Assembly: GCF_000281085.1 (NCBI RefSeq)
Contig: NZ_JH767529.1
Location: 107,290 to 171,289, forward strand
Direction: 5' to 3'
Origin: Catenovulum agarivorans YM01
GTDB lineage: Bacteria > Pseudomonadota > Gammaproteobacteria > Enterobacterales > Alteromonadaceae
DNA: 64,000 nucleotides
A program made the position numbers and the translations under genes. Numbering within the stretch: position 1 is the first letter of the stretch; each line of letters opens with the position of its first letter. The notes beneath the pieces were generated by a model, which was not told the origin of the DNA, did not search any database, and was given only the letters and a program-made list of their open reading frames with translations. Shown here piece by piece: positions 37,589 to 47,846 of the stretch.

Positions 37589-38509
37589 TTATTTCAAAAA
37601 GTACAGCTTAGCCAGTTTGCTGTGCACATGTGCAAGCTCTATTTGAATATCATCCATAAATTTGTGTAGCTCTCCATTTTTCAGTTTACGTACATTTGCA
37701 TGCGTCAGCTGTTTTTTTGCTTGCTCAAATATACTGTTTAATTGCTCTGAGTTAGGTACAGGGTTAATCAGCTGTTCAAGCTCATTTAAACAATATAAAA
37801 CCGAACGTGGGAATACTTCACTGTGCAACATAAACTCAAGGACATCTTCGCGCCTGACGCGTATGCCCATTTGTTGGCGATACATTTGGTAGGCGCTGAA
37901 AGAGCGTAATACGCTGATCCATTGAATATTCTCAAATGGGCGATTAACATCTGACTCAATTAGACTGGCTGAACGCACATCTAAAATACGCGTGGTCATA
38001 TCTGCACGTTCTAAAATTGAACCAAAGCGGATAAAACGATAACCAATATCATGGTTTATCGTTGCATCTAGCGCCCCAAATATTAGGTGCGCTTGTTCGA
38101 TAACATGTTTTAAATAACTAAAACGACCACGTTTACCTAAACCTTCGTTTTGATTTTCTTTTACATACAAATATAACGAGTTAATACCTTCCCACACAGC
38201 ACGTGGAATAACATCGCGCACTGTGCGAGCATTTTCGCGTGCTAACCACATTGAATTAAGAATCGACGAAGGATTTTGCCCACCAACCAATAAGAACTTA
38301 ATTGCGCTTCTATCACTACACTCTTTATGGTTTTGATAAAAAGCTTCTTTTGCGCCAATAATGTCGATAATGGGTTCCCAGCCGGTTGATATACCTTTAG
38401 GTAAATCCATCAACAATAGGTTATTTACATTGACCAAACGCGCAACGTTTTCTGCCCGTTCAACATAACGTGCAGTCCAATATAGGGTTTCAACCACTCT
38501 TGATAACAT
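37589..38509 (-). CDS. Alpha-E domain protein (DUF403)
   Basis: 306 residues, all-helical, beginning MLSRVVETLYWTARYVERAE; the repeated Arg/Glu pattern (ARYVERAENVARL, SILERADMTTRIL) is the alpha-E signature. Alpha-E proteins travel with circularly permuted ATP-grasp enzymes and transglutaminase-like proteins in predicted peptide synthesis or modification operons. It starts one base after the ATP-grasp stop, and together the two mirror the fused protein encoded at 40882-43428. Confidence 0.92.
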   Translation of the reverse strand: MLSRVVETLYWTARYVERAENVARLVNVNNLLLMDLPKGISTGWEPIIDIIGAKEAFYQNHKECSDRSAIKFLLVGGQNPSSILNSMWLARENARTVRDVIPRAVWEGINSLYLYVKENQNEGLGKRGRFSYLKHVIEQAHLIFGALDATINHDIGYRFIRFGSILERADMTTRILDVRSASLIESDVNRPFENIQWISVLRSFSAYQMYRQQMGIRVRREDVLEFMLHSEVFPRSVLYCLNELEQLINPVPNSEQLNSIFEQAKKQLTHANVRKLKNGELHKFMDDIQIELAHVHSKLAKLYFLK

Positions 38510-38510
38510 G

Positions 38511-39965
38511 TTATTGACCCTCCGTATCGACTATCCAAGTATCTTTACTGCCACCACCTTGTGATGAATTAACCACTAGCGAACCTTTAACCAAAGCCAC
38601 ACGGGTTAAGCCACCTGTCGTTACTTGGATATCATCGCCGCTAGACAATATAAATGGGCGTAAATCAACATGGCGACCTTCTACATGGTCATCTACTAAA
38701 GTTGGCACTGTCGATAAACTCAAAGTTGGCTGCGCGATATAATTGCGCGGATCAGCTTTAATGCGTTTAATACACTCTTGATGCTCTTTTTTAGTCGCTT
38801 TTGGCCCTATCATCAAACCATAACCACCAGACTCATTGGCAGGTTTGACCACCAGCTCATCAATATGCTCAATCACATAAGCCAGTTCATCTTTATTCAT
38901 GCACTTGTAAGTTGGCACGTTCGGCAACTTAATTTCTTCATCCAAATAATATTTGATGATTTCTGGTACAAACGAATACACTACTTTGTCGTCAGCAACC
39001 CCAGCACCTGGCGCATTCACCAAAGCGACGTTGCCTTTTTTCCATGCGCGCAATAAACCAGCAACACCTAACATTGAATCAGGGTTAAAAGCTTCTGGGT
39101 CTAAGAATAAATCGTCAATGCGGCGGTAAATAACATCGACACGCTTCAAGCCATAAATGGTGCGCATATATACGCAATCGTCATCTTTTACCAGTAAATC
39201 GCGGCCTTCAACTAACTCGCAGCCCATTTCTTGCGCTAAATAACAATGTTCAAAATAGGCGGAGTTATAGATACCAGGCGTTAACACCACCACTTCTGGC
39301 GTGTCTTCACTACGCGGCGACATATTGGCTAGCATATCAAACAACTGGGATGGGTAATCATGCACAGGGGCAATTTCTAATTGCTCAAATATTTCAGGAA
39401 AAACCCGCTTCATCACTGAGCGGTTTTCAATCATATAAGACACACCTGAAGGTACACGCAAGTTGTCTTCAAGCACGTACATTTGCCCTTTGCCATCACG
39501 TACTAAGTCAGAGCCACAAATGTGCGCCCAAATGCCTTTTGGTGGATTAATGCCAACACATTGTTTGCGAAAGTTGACTGATTTGGATAACAACTCAGCG
39601 GGAAAAATGCCATCTTTGATGATTTGTTGTTTATGATATAAATCGTCGATAAACAAATTGAGCGCATGTACCCGTTGTTTTAAGCCAGCTTCAACTTGTT
39701 GCCACTCTTTTTTACAAATCACCCTAGGTACTATATCCATAGGCCAAGACCTGTCGATATTCGAACCTTCGCTATACACAGTAAAACTTATGCCCATTTC
39801 TTTGATAGCAAAGTCTGCTGCAGCTTTAGCTGTGTTTAACTCATCTTTTTTTAGCTTGGCTAGATAGTCCGCTAATATTTCACACTGTTTTCTTGCTCTA
39901 CCATCAGAACCAATTAACTCATCATAAAATGGTTTGGTTTGATATTTTTGCCACTCAATTGCCAT
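38511..39965 (-). CDS. Circularly permuted ATP-grasp protein (DUF404/DUF407)
   Basis: 484 residues. GINPPKGIWAHICGSDLVRD, VLEDNLRVPSGVSYMIENR and VVKPANESGGYGLMIGP are the ATP-grasp elements; RHVDLRPFILSSG is near the C-terminus. The family is predicted to form amide or peptide bonds (amidoligase), with substrates unproven. AAGGAG precedes the ATG by 6 bases. It is a paralogue of the N-terminal half of the 848-residue protein encoded upstream. Confidence 0.93.
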   Translation of the reverse strand: MAIEWQKYQTKPFYDELIGSDGRARKQCEILADYLAKLKKDELNTAKAAADFAIKEMGISFTVYSEGSNIDRSWPMDIVPRVICKKEWQQVEAGLKQRVHALNLFIDDLYHKQQIIKDGIFPAELLSKSVNFRKQCVGINPPKGIWAHICGSDLVRDGKGQMYVLEDNLRVPSGVSYMIENRSVMKRVFPEIFEQLEIAPVHDYPSQLFDMLANMSPRSEDTPEVVVLTPGIYNSAYFEHCYLAQEMGCELVEGRDLLVKDDDCVYMRTIYGLKRVDVIYRRIDDLFLDPEAFNPDSMLGVAGLLRAWKKGNVALVNAPGAGVADDKVVYSFVPEIIKYYLDEEIKLPNVPTYKCMNKDELAYVIEHIDELVVKPANESGGYGLMIGPKATKKEHQECIKRIKADPRNYIAQPTLSLSTVPTLVDDHVEGRHVDLRPFILSSGDDIQVTTGGLTRVALVKGSLVVNSSQGGGSKDTWIVDTEGQ

Positions 39966-40006
39966 GGCGAACTCCTTCTATGCCGCTATGCTTTTATAGT
40001 AAAACT

Positions 40007-40885
40007 CTATTCGTGTCGTTTCATATCTACTGCAACTGCTAATTGGTGCATACCGCCACCAAAAACTATACCTTTCAGTGGGGTAACATCTGCAAAATCC
40101 CGACCAACTGCTAATGTTATATGTTGATCATTAGGTAAAACATTATTGGTTGGATCAAAATCTACCCAACCAACGTCCGGCACATACAATGCAAACCAAG
40201 CGTGAGTTGCATCTGCGCCTTCTAACTTTTCTTGACCTTCTGGTGGAAAAGTTTCTATATAACCGCTGACATATCGACCCGCCAAACCAATACTGCGCAA
40301 ACAGGCGAGCGCAAAGTGTGCAAAGTCCTGACAAACGCCCTTTTTCGAGGCAAAAACTTCAGCAAGTGGTGTACTAATTGTAGTTGCTCCTGACTCATAC
40401 TGAAAGTCGCTAAAAATTCGCGCCATTAGATCTTCGCACGCTTCGACAATAGCTCGGTTTGGCGTGAATGACTGCAAAGCATAATCTTTCATTTCAGCTT
40501 GGTAGCGAGTAAAAGCCGAGACCAAAGTAAATTCGGCAGCTTTTAACGTTTGTGGGGTAATAGGATTCGCCAACGCCTGTACTACAGACTCCCAAGGCAT
40601 TTGCCAGCCGAGCATATTAATTTGCTGACGATTATAAATTTCCACTTCACTAATAGCGGTAACTTGTAGCACTTCGTGTTGGGTTGGAATATCAAACACA
40701 GACACTCGATTGCCAAAATAATCGATAAAACTTTGCAAATAATCCACAGTAGGTGATGTGACTATTTCAGTGGTTAAACACTGCTGATACTGGTTGCTTA
40801 TGGGTGTTAAGCGCGCATGGTTTTGACATAAATTTACCGGCTCACTGTAACTATATGTCGTTGTGTGTTTGATTGTATATTTCAC
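40007..40885 (-). CDS. Transglutaminase-like cysteine protease-fold protein
   Basis: 292 residues: N-terminal bacterial transglutaminase-like domain (about 1-90, MKYTIKHTTTYSYSEPVNLC) and a transglutaminase core with catalytic Cys in KKGVCQDFAHFAL, His in DATHAWFALYV and Asp in WVDFDPTNN. It probably cleaves or forms isopeptide or peptide bonds, acting with the ATP-grasp/alpha-E proteins. Its start overlaps the upstream gene stop by 4 bp. No signal peptide, so cytoplasmic. Confidence 0.93.
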   Translation of the reverse strand: MKYTIKHTTTYSYSEPVNLCQNHARLTPISNQYQQCLTTEIVTSPTVDYLQSFIDYFGNRVSVFDIPTQHEVLQVTAISEVEIYNRQQINMLGWQMPWESVVQALANPITPQTLKAAEFTLVSAFTRYQAEMKDYALQSFTPNRAIVEACEDLMARIFSDFQYESGATTISTPLAEVFASKKGVCQDFAHFALACLRSIGLAGRYVSGYIETFPPEGQEKLEGADATHAWFALYVPDVGWVDFDPTNNVLPNDQHITLAVGRDFADVTPLKGIVFGGGMHQLAVAVDMKRHE

Positions 40886-43428
40886 GATTTATCTATACTC
40901 CCAAACATAGAGTTGAGCGGAGTCGCAGTTTTAGTGTGTGAGAAATATTGCAATAACAGCATATCGCCAAATCGTTCTAAACTCACTTTGACCGACTGCA
41001 TTAATTCAATTAGCTCAATGCGTTGCCCTTCTGTTGCCAGCGCTAAAGTTTCTCTATCGGCTAGGTGACATTGAGTTTGCATTTTTAATAGCAACTTAGC
41101 ATGCGCTGGTAACATGCCGCGCGCGCTATTGTCGGGTAAAAATTTGCACAACTGTGCTAGCTGTTCAACTTGATAAAGTAAACTACGTGGATAATCACCA
41201 TCTAAGATCAACAGCTCCAAGCCTGTTTCTGTGCTTTGATACATGCGATAACGGCGCTTATGTGTAATTAAACTCACTTGGGTCGACAACACAGCTTCTA
41301 ACATGCTTAGCTGCTCGATTTCCGATAATGACTGACCTAACAAATGTTGGCAGACACTGGCAATTTGTGTTGAGCGTTCGACCCTGCGGCCAATATCCAA
41401 CATAAACCAGCCATTGCTATTGGCCATACTGTCAGAGGTTGAACCATTAAACGCCATTAAAAAGCCTATGATGCGGTCAATGGTGGCTTGCATCACACGT
41501 GTAGAAGCTGAAGCCGGCGATTTTGCGATGCGACGAATTTCATCATTAATATCATCAATAATGCGCCAACTATCCAGTGACAATAATTCGCGCACCTGCA
41601 AGGCACTGTTTTTCAAAGCTTTTAATGTATTGATTAAACTGCCGCTGAATTCTTGATCGGCAAACAGCTGACTGGCGATTTCACGTGGAATGTACGACTG
41701 AGTCTCACTTTGGCTGATATTTTGTTCCGCGTACGGAAAAACCACAGCTTGGTTAACCACAGCTTCAACTAATCGGCTGACAATAGCTTTATTGTTGCTG
41801 TCTGGGTAAATGGCAAATTCGGTGAATCTGTCAATAAGCACCCTAAGCATACGTACTGTGTTTTCACCACGCTCTAAATAACGGCCTAACCAATATAAAT
41901 TCTCAGCTGTGCGCGATGGTATTACCCCATCTAACAGAGCTAAATCAGACATCTCTTTGGTTAATTTAGGCAAAGTGCGAATACTGGTTTGTGGGGTATT
42001 GCTGCGGATCCAAGTATCTTTAATCCAACCAGCTGTTGGTGTTGATTTAATCCCAGTTGCTGAAAAACATAATGCAGATGGTAATACCTCAATATTGTTA
42101 CCCGAAACTAAAGTAAAACAGCGCATAACAATAGGTTGAGCGACTAAATTGTGATCATCCCAAAATGGCGCACTGCTATATTTAGCTTTTTTAAGATAAT
42201 AATAATCTGCCATTTGTTCGCTGGTTAAACCATCAAACAAAGACATAATCTTTTCAGCTTGGCTTTCGCCGTCCAGCATAAATTCAGCTTGGGAAAAGCG
42301 ACCTATTTGGTAATCGGCTAAATTAGGTAATAAATTATCTAAGTCAGCAGCAGTCAGTGGGCTAGGTTGAGCTTCTGGCAAGATCAGTGATTGGCGATTA
42401 AAATACTGTGAAATTTGTTCTAGTTTACTTTTAACTTGAGGCGTTTCGAGTATGCCACAACCAACCGGATTGACTATATGCACACTGCCTTCACGAATAG
42501 CTTGAAATAGCCCAGGGATACCATCAATTGAATAATCAGTTTGTTCAAGTGAGTCGAGCACATTGTCGGCTAACCAGCGCACAATTACATCAACTTTGCG
42601 TAACCCCTTCAGTGATTTTAACCAAACTTTGCCTTTGCGCACTGTTAAGTCGGCACTGTTGACTAGGGTGTAACCCATGTATGAAGATAAAAACGCATGT
42701 TCTGAATAATAAGGGTCGTCTGGCCCTTTACTTAATATAACCACACGCGGATCGCGCAAGCCCGTGGTTAAATCATTAATATTTTGCTGAAATTTACCGA
42801 AAAAGTTGGCGATGCGCTGCACATTACATTCGGCAAATTCATCGCCCATGACTCGACGAGCAATAATGCGGTTTTCTAATAATAAACCTAGACCTTGTGG
42901 GCTTTGTAGATGGTCTGATTTAACTTTAAACAAACCATCTGCATCACGGTAAATATCGAATGCTGCAATAAAGATTGGGTTGGCGTTTGCCGCGAAGCTG
43001 TTTTTTTCACGAATATATAAAGGTGAAGATTGAATGGCTCGAGCATCTAAAATACCGTTAAGCATTAACTGTTGTGAGCCATAAATATCTTGCGCTGTGC
43101 GGATCAATAATTGAGTGCGCTGTTTAACCCCATCTTGAATAATCTGCCAATCACATTCAGACAACATCAGCGGCATAGGATCAAGCCGCCAACTAGATTG
43201 GGCGCCTGTATGGGTCACGCCGCTGTCTTGCAACAAACGTTTAATTTCGTTGCTGCGCAGATGAATGTCTTTTTCAGTTAAATTGGCTAAGCGCGCAAAT
43301 AGAACATCCCAATGCGTGGTGTCACCACCGCAGTGGTGCTCCACTTCATCATGGATATGTGAGCCATTTAAATAGCTGGCGAGCCAGCTAGGCATTTCTA
43401 ACATTGTGTGAGATTCGCTGTAGTACAA
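40882..43428 (-). CDS. Fused circularly permuted ATP-grasp and alpha-E protein
   Basis: 848 residues: ATP-grasp module (about 60-480; DIYRDADGLFKVKSDHLQSP, then LLENRIIARRVMGDE) followed by an alpha-E module (about 515-830; TAENLYWLGRYLERGENTVR, then GRRVERSTQIASV). The permuted ATP-grasp half is divergent: the glycine-rich KPANESGGYG segment of the separate paralogue has no clear counterpart here, so it may bind rather than catalyse. Translationally coupled to the transglutaminase gene that follows. Confidence 0.92.
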   Translation of the reverse strand: MYYSESHTMLEMPSWLASYLNGSHIHDEVEHHCGGDTTHWDVLFARLANLTEKDIHLRSNEIKRLLQDSGVTHTGAQSSWRLDPMPLMLSECDWQIIQDGVKQRTQLLIRTAQDIYGSQQLMLNGILDARAIQSSPLYIREKNSFAANANPIFIAAFDIYRDADGLFKVKSDHLQSPQGLGLLLENRIIARRVMGDEFAECNVQRIANFFGKFQQNINDLTTGLRDPRVVILSKGPDDPYYSEHAFLSSYMGYTLVNSADLTVRKGKVWLKSLKGLRKVDVIVRWLADNVLDSLEQTDYSIDGIPGLFQAIREGSVHIVNPVGCGILETPQVKSKLEQISQYFNRQSLILPEAQPSPLTAADLDNLLPNLADYQIGRFSQAEFMLDGESQAEKIMSLFDGLTSEQMADYYYLKKAKYSSAPFWDDHNLVAQPIVMRCFTLVSGNNIEVLPSALCFSATGIKSTPTAGWIKDTWIRSNTPQTSIRTLPKLTKEMSDLALLDGVIPSRTAENLYWLGRYLERGENTVRMLRVLIDRFTEFAIYPDSNNKAIVSRLVEAVVNQAVVFPYAEQNISQSETQSYIPREIASQLFADQEFSGSLINTLKALKNSALQVRELLSLDSWRIIDDINDEIRRIAKSPASASTRVMQATIDRIIGFLMAFNGSTSDSMANSNGWFMLDIGRRVERSTQIASVCQHLLGQSLSEIEQLSMLEAVLSTQVSLITHKRRYRMYQSTETGLELLILDGDYPRSLLYQVEQLAQLCKFLPDNSARGMLPAHAKLLLKMQTQCHLADRETLALATEGQRIELIELMQSVKVSLERFGDMLLLQYFSHTKTATPLNSMFGSIDKS

Positions 43429-43499
43429 GTGCTGTCTCTCTAGTATATACCTAGTTTGCCCAAACCGAGCTAAATTAGATAAACGTTAGTCATTTATGG

Positions 43500-46400
43500 C
43501 TAGCGCACAGGTCTGCGCAGATCCAGCGTATGCGGATAATCTTTATTAAAAGACTCTTCCGCAGGTACGATAAAATCTGCAATTGCTTCGTGTGCTTCCA
43601 CTCTATATTGCATTTGGCTTGGATGCCACACAGGTGCATCTTCTTGCCATTCCACATAAGTATTTGGTGTATGTCCATGCTGCCAGAAGCGCGCCAGCCT
43701 GCGCCCTTCCGCCTCGAATGCATTCACCGGGAAAGTTGCAAAACTGCGGCCACCCGGATGCGATACATGGTAGGTAAAACCACCAATTGAACGACCTGTC
43801 CAATTGTCATAAACATCAAATACCAAAGGTGCGTGCACACCAATAGTTGGGTGCAATGCATTTGGTGGCTGCCAAGCCCTAAAGCGAATTCCGGCAACCA
43901 TAGCACCTTTGTCTGTCGTTTGTTTCATAGGTAAACGACGACCATTACAAGTCACTATATATCTATCACCGACTAAACCTTTTACTTTTAACTGCACACG
44001 CTCAAGGGATGAATCAACACTGCGCGCTGTACCAGTTGAGGTCGATTCTTCTCCCAATACATGCCAAGGTTCAATTGCGGTGCGTAATTCCAACTGCACT
44101 TGGTCAATTTCGCGTTTACCACAAACCGGGAAACGGAATTCTAAGAAAGGCTCAAACCAAGCCAAATGCATATTAAAACCAGCGGTTTGCAAATCACGAC
44201 AAATTTGCGCTATGTCTTGTTTTACATATTCGGGCAATAAAAACTTATCGTGCAACTCTGTGCCCCAGCGCACTAAAGGTTTGTGATATGGCGTTTGCCA
44301 GAACCAAACTAATAATGTGCGCAGCAACAACATTTGCATCAAACTCATACGCTCATGCGGCGGCATTTCAAAACCACGGAACTCGACTATGCCTAAACGA
44401 CCAGTTGCTGATTCTGGCGAATACAGTTTGTCGATACAAAATTCGGCTCTGTGGGTATTACCGGTTAAATCCACTAATAAATGACGTAACAAACGGTCCA
44501 CCAACCAAGGCTGCGGTACTTCACCTTGTGGCATGTGGGCAAAGGCTATTTCTAGTTCGTACAATAATTCATCACGTGCTTCATCTACCCTTGGTGCTTG
44601 GCTGGTTGGGCCAATAAATAAACCTGAGAATAAATAAGATAATCCAGGATGATGCTGCCAATAGGTTATAAAACTACGTAGCACATCTGGCCTGCGTAAA
44701 AACGGGCTATTGAGTGGTGTTGATGCGCCCATAGTCACGTGGTTGCCACCACCTGTGCCTGTATGGCGACCATCTACCATAAACTTATCTGTGCCTAATC
44801 GACTTTGTTTTGCCAATTTGTACAAGGTTTGTGTACGCTCTACCAACTGTAACCAACTGGTAGATGGATGGATATTGACTTCTATCACACCGGGATCTGG
44901 CGTAACCGCAAATTTTTCAATACGGCTGTCATGCGGTGGTGTATAACCTTCTAACACCACAGGGATCGCCAGTTTATCTGCAACTGTTTCTATCGCATTA
45001 ACTAGTTTTAAATAATGTTCCACATGATTGAGTGGTGGCATAAATATGCACAACTGACCATCTCGCGCTTCAATTGCCAAAGCAGTTTTCAGTAATTGAC
45101 TGCCTAAATAACCTGCTTGTTTTTGTGTATAAGATTGACCGAGTTCATGGTCAAAACTCGCTGGTATGCTAGTTGGATCACGTTCAATAAACTCGGCAGC
45201 TGCGCCTAAACTATTTAGCGGTAAACGATAACCAATAGGTGAATCACCCGGCAGTAAAAAACAATGTTCGCGTTTAAACGTCCATCGACAGCTCTGCCAA
45301 CATTTTTGGCCAAAATCCCACTGAATAGGCAACACATAGCCTGCTGGTTTATCTAAACCTTTTTCCATTTTGGCTAAAAAGCCTTTACGGCTCATGGCAT
45401 CTAGTAATTCAGGTTGTTTCGGACTTGGATCTTGCGGTAAACAGCCTTCTTGCCACAAGTGATAAAGCACATCTTCATAAGCTGTGGTGATAGCTTGTGC
45501 TGGTAAACCTAATTGCTCAGCCAGTGCTGAACTAAACTGCTGCGCTTGTTGTTCGGTTATTTGATAATCTTTATGCACATCGGCCAATAATTCAGGTTTG
45601 TGCCAAATTGGCTCGCCGTCTTTGCGCCAATAACTGGCATATTGCCAACGCGGTAAAGGTTCACCCGGATACCACTTACCTTGACCAAAATGGCTAAATG
45701 CCCCTTTGGTAAAAGTTTGCTGCATTTTGACAAAGAGTTTGTGCGCTAAAATACGTTTTTCAACACCATCGGCTGCGGTATTCCATTGGGCGCTTTCCAT
45801 ATCATCAACAGAAATAAAAGTGGGTTCACCGCCCATGGTTAATTCAATACCCTGTTGTTGCATCAATTGGTCAACTTTAATCCCAAGCTGATTCATCTCT
45901 GCCCATTGCGCTTCTGAATAAGGTTTAGTAACGCGTGGCATTTCCACCAAACGTTTTACCTTATTCGAGTAACTAAATTCACTTTCACACATTTCCAGCG
46001 CGCCCGAGACAGGTGCCGCTGAAGTTGGCTCTGGGGTACAAGCAAGTGGGATATGCCCTTCACCGGCAAATAAACCAGAAGTTGGATCTAACCCTATCCA
46101 ACCCGCGCCTGGAATATACACTTCAGCCCATGCGTGTAAATCAGTAAAGTCTTCTTCTGGGCCACTTGGGCCATCAAGTGATTTTTCATCAGGCGTTAGC
46201 TGAATTAGATAACCAGACACAAAGCGTGTAGCTAAACCTAAGTTACGCAGCAGTTGCACCAATAACCAAGCTGAATCGCGGCACGAGCCTGATTTTTTCT
46301 CTAAGGTTTCATCAACTGTTTGCACACCCGGCTCTAAGCGAATGCCATATTTAACCATTTCATATATATGGCGATTGGCGTTAACCACAAAATCGACAAT

Positions 46401-46835
46401 TGCGACTTCATCGCCTTTGGTATATTTGCTTTTGACTTCGGTAATTAATTCGGCAAACTGTTCACTGACCGTTAGACATTCAAGATAAGGGGCTAAATCT
46501 TTTTTAGTTTGCTCAGGGTAGGAAAATGGATAATGCTGCGCATAAGTTTCAACAAAAAAGTCGAACGGGTTAATCACTGTCATATCCGCGACTACATCTA
46601 CAGTGAAATAAAACTTATCGGTTTTTTCAGGGAAGACGACGCGGGCTAAATAGTTACCAAAAGGGTCTTGTTGCCAGTTGATAAAATGATTTTCAGGATA
46701 AATTTTTAAAGAATAACTAACAATAGGTGTGCGGCTGTGTGGTGCAGGACGTAAACGAAATATATGTGGCTCTAATTGAATAGCGCGGTCGTAGTTATAT
46801 TCCGTGTGGTGGGTTACCCCAACCCGTATGGTCAT
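43500..46835 (-). CDS. Transglutaminase-DUF2126 large protein
   Basis: 1111 residues from ATG 46835, which is preceded by AGAGGA; a longer frame adds 8 residues. The N-terminal transglutaminase-like module (about 1-290) has Cys in KKSGSCRDSAWLLVQ, His in DLHAWAEVYIPG and Asp in GLDPTSG. The long DUF2126 module (about 330-1111) contains LTMGGEPTFISVDD and GTGGGNHVTMGA, the latter reminiscent of glutamine-synthetase/ATP-dependent ligase folds. First gene of the cluster; substrate unknown. Confidence 0.93.
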   Translation of the reverse strand: MTIRVGVTHHTEYNYDRAIQLEPHIFRLRPAPHSRTPIVSYSLKIYPENHFINWQQDPFGNYLARVVFPEKTDKFYFTVDVVADMTVINPFDFFVETYAQHYPFSYPEQTKKDLAPYLECLTVSEQFAELITEVKSKYTKGDEVAIVDFVVNANRHIYEMVKYGIRLEPGVQTVDETLEKKSGSCRDSAWLLVQLLRNLGLATRFVSGYLIQLTPDEKSLDGPSGPEEDFTDLHAWAEVYIPGAGWIGLDPTSGLFAGEGHIPLACTPEPTSAAPVSGALEMCESEFSYSNKVKRLVEMPRVTKPYSEAQWAEMNQLGIKVDQLMQQQGIELTMGGEPTFISVDDMESAQWNTAADGVEKRILAHKLFVKMQQTFTKGAFSHFGQGKWYPGEPLPRWQYASYWRKDGEPIWHKPELLADVHKDYQITEQQAQQFSSALAEQLGLPAQAITTAYEDVLYHLWQEGCLPQDPSPKQPELLDAMSRKGFLAKMEKGLDKPAGYVLPIQWDFGQKCWQSCRWTFKREHCFLLPGDSPIGYRLPLNSLGAAAEFIERDPTSIPASFDHELGQSYTQKQAGYLGSQLLKTALAIEARDGQLCIFMPPLNHVEHYLKLVNAIETVADKLAIPVVLEGYTPPHDSRIEKFAVTPDPGVIEVNIHPSTSWLQLVERTQTLYKLAKQSRLGTDKFMVDGRHTGTGGGNHVTMGASTPLNSPFLRRPDVLRSFITYWQHHPGLSYLFSGLFIGPTSQAPRVDEARDELLYELEIAFAHMPQGEVPQPWLVDRLLRHLLVDLTGNTHRAEFCIDKLYSPESATGRLGIVEFRGFEMPPHERMSLMQMLLLRTLLVWFWQTPYHKPLVRWGTELHDKFLLPEYVKQDIAQICRDLQTAGFNMHLAWFEPFLEFRFPVCGKREIDQVQLELRTAIEPWHVLGEESTSTGTARSVDSSLERVQLKVKGLVGDRYIVTCNGRRLPMKQTTDKGAMVAGIRFRAWQPPNALHPTIGVHAPLVFDVYDNWTGRSIGGFTYHVSHPGGRSFATFPVNAFEAEGRRLARFWQHGHTPNTYVEWQEDAPVWHPSQMQYRVEAHEAIADFIVPAEESFNKDYPHTLDLRRPVR

Positions 46836-47076
46836 AATCAATTCCTCTTTTGGCAACAAATGCCCATGCAGATAATTTCCCAGTAAATCATTTAAACTGC
46901 AAGAAGAATTGATTAAATTTTAATAAATTTTTCAACCTAGTCGTCTTGTTTGAGCTGGCTGCAAACTGCAACAAACAATTGAGCTGACTTGAAAAAATCA
47001 GCATATGCTTTATATTTCTCGCCGCTAGGATTCAGCTCATCTAAATACATCATTCATTCGAAAGTTAAGGACGAAA

Positions 47077-47637
47077 ATGAAATTCAACTATCTCCCACTC
47101 GTCAGCCTATTATTAACCGGTAGTGCATTTGCAAACGAACACAAACAGTTTAATTATGTCGAGCTAAGCGCTGGTTTTGTCAGCGACTATGACTTTGGCC
47201 ATTTATACGGCCATGGTGTGGCAGGCCAATACAGTATGCTCGAAAATTTGTATCTTGCTGGCGCATTTGAATATTGGACAGAAGAAGATTTTGATTATTA
47301 CATTTCTGACATTGGTATAGGTACTAAGTTTGAAGTTGTGCAATATGTCATTCCTTTTGTTCAAGCCAACTTTAGATATGGGCACACAGAAGATAATAGA
47401 TGGGACGAGTCGTATCACGGAAAATCCTATATTTTAAATTATGGTATAGCCGGTAATATCAGTCGAGTGCACTACAAACTGGGTATCAATAGATATTTTC
47501 ATGAAGGCTGGTCACAAAATGACAACTATGAATTTGCTGAAGTGTTTGTTTCTATCACAGATTGGTTATCTGTTGGTGCTAAGTTAGAGAACACGCCAGA
47601 TGAAACTATCCAAGTGGGTGTTCGTTATAACTTTTGA
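47077..47637 (+). CDS. Outer-membrane beta-barrel protein (YfaZ-like)
   Basis: 186 residues. Signal peptide with cleavage after SAFA (residues 1-19), then alternating amphipathic strands (YVELSAGFVS, GTKFEVVQYVIPFVQANFRYG) and a terminal aromatic residue (IQVGVRYNF), as for Omp-type barrels. It resembles small YfaZ-like porins. Stand-alone gene with a strong terminator, marking the edge of the cassette region. Confidence 0.82.
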   Translation: MKFNYLPLVSLLLTGSAFANEHKQFNYVELSAGFVSDYDFGHLYGHGVAGQYSMLENLYLAGAFEYWTEEDFDYYISDIGIGTKFEVVQYVIPFVQANFRYGHTEDNRWDESYHGKSYILNYGIAGNISRVHYKLGINRYFHEGWSQNDNYEFAEVFVSITDWLSVGAKLENTPDETIQVGVRYNF

Positions 47638-47656
47638 TTAAATTTAGTAGCATGTT

Positions 47657-47683
47657 GTACAAAGGGCACAATGCCCTTTGTAC
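47657..47683 (+). terminator. Terminator of the outer-membrane barrel gene
   Basis: gtacaaagggca and tgccctttgtac form a perfect 12-bp stem with a three-base loop, 20 bp after the stop codon. The T-run is weak, so it may also work bidirectionally. Confidence 0.75.
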
Positions 47684-47759
47684 ACCTTTAATTAAATAAA
47701 TTTCACTTGTTCTGTCATTTTTATTAATAGGGCGAAAATACATCTTATAGTCGCATATG

Positions 47760-47846
47760 TGCCAAAAGCGGAAGCTTGTAACAGTCATTAGTTCGATCCG
47801 CTTTACAGCCTAAACCGAAATTTAAACCATAGTCTCTTGTTATGTG
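47760..47846 (-). other. Decayed or truncated attC-like end of the array
   Basis: On the minus strand, immediately after the lipoprotein stop, cataacaagagactatgg resembles the 5' end of an attC site (compare cataacaagccg at 48230-48241), but no pairing 3' half ending in GTTATG or GTTAG is found. The sequence then passes into ordinary flanking DNA. It probably marks the ancient right-hand boundary of the cassette array. Confidence 0.4.

Noticed and set aside
44288..44617. 109-codon plus-strand open frame opposite the DUF2126 protein gene
   Set aside because: Antisense shadow of a clear coding sequence; composition follows the opposite strand.
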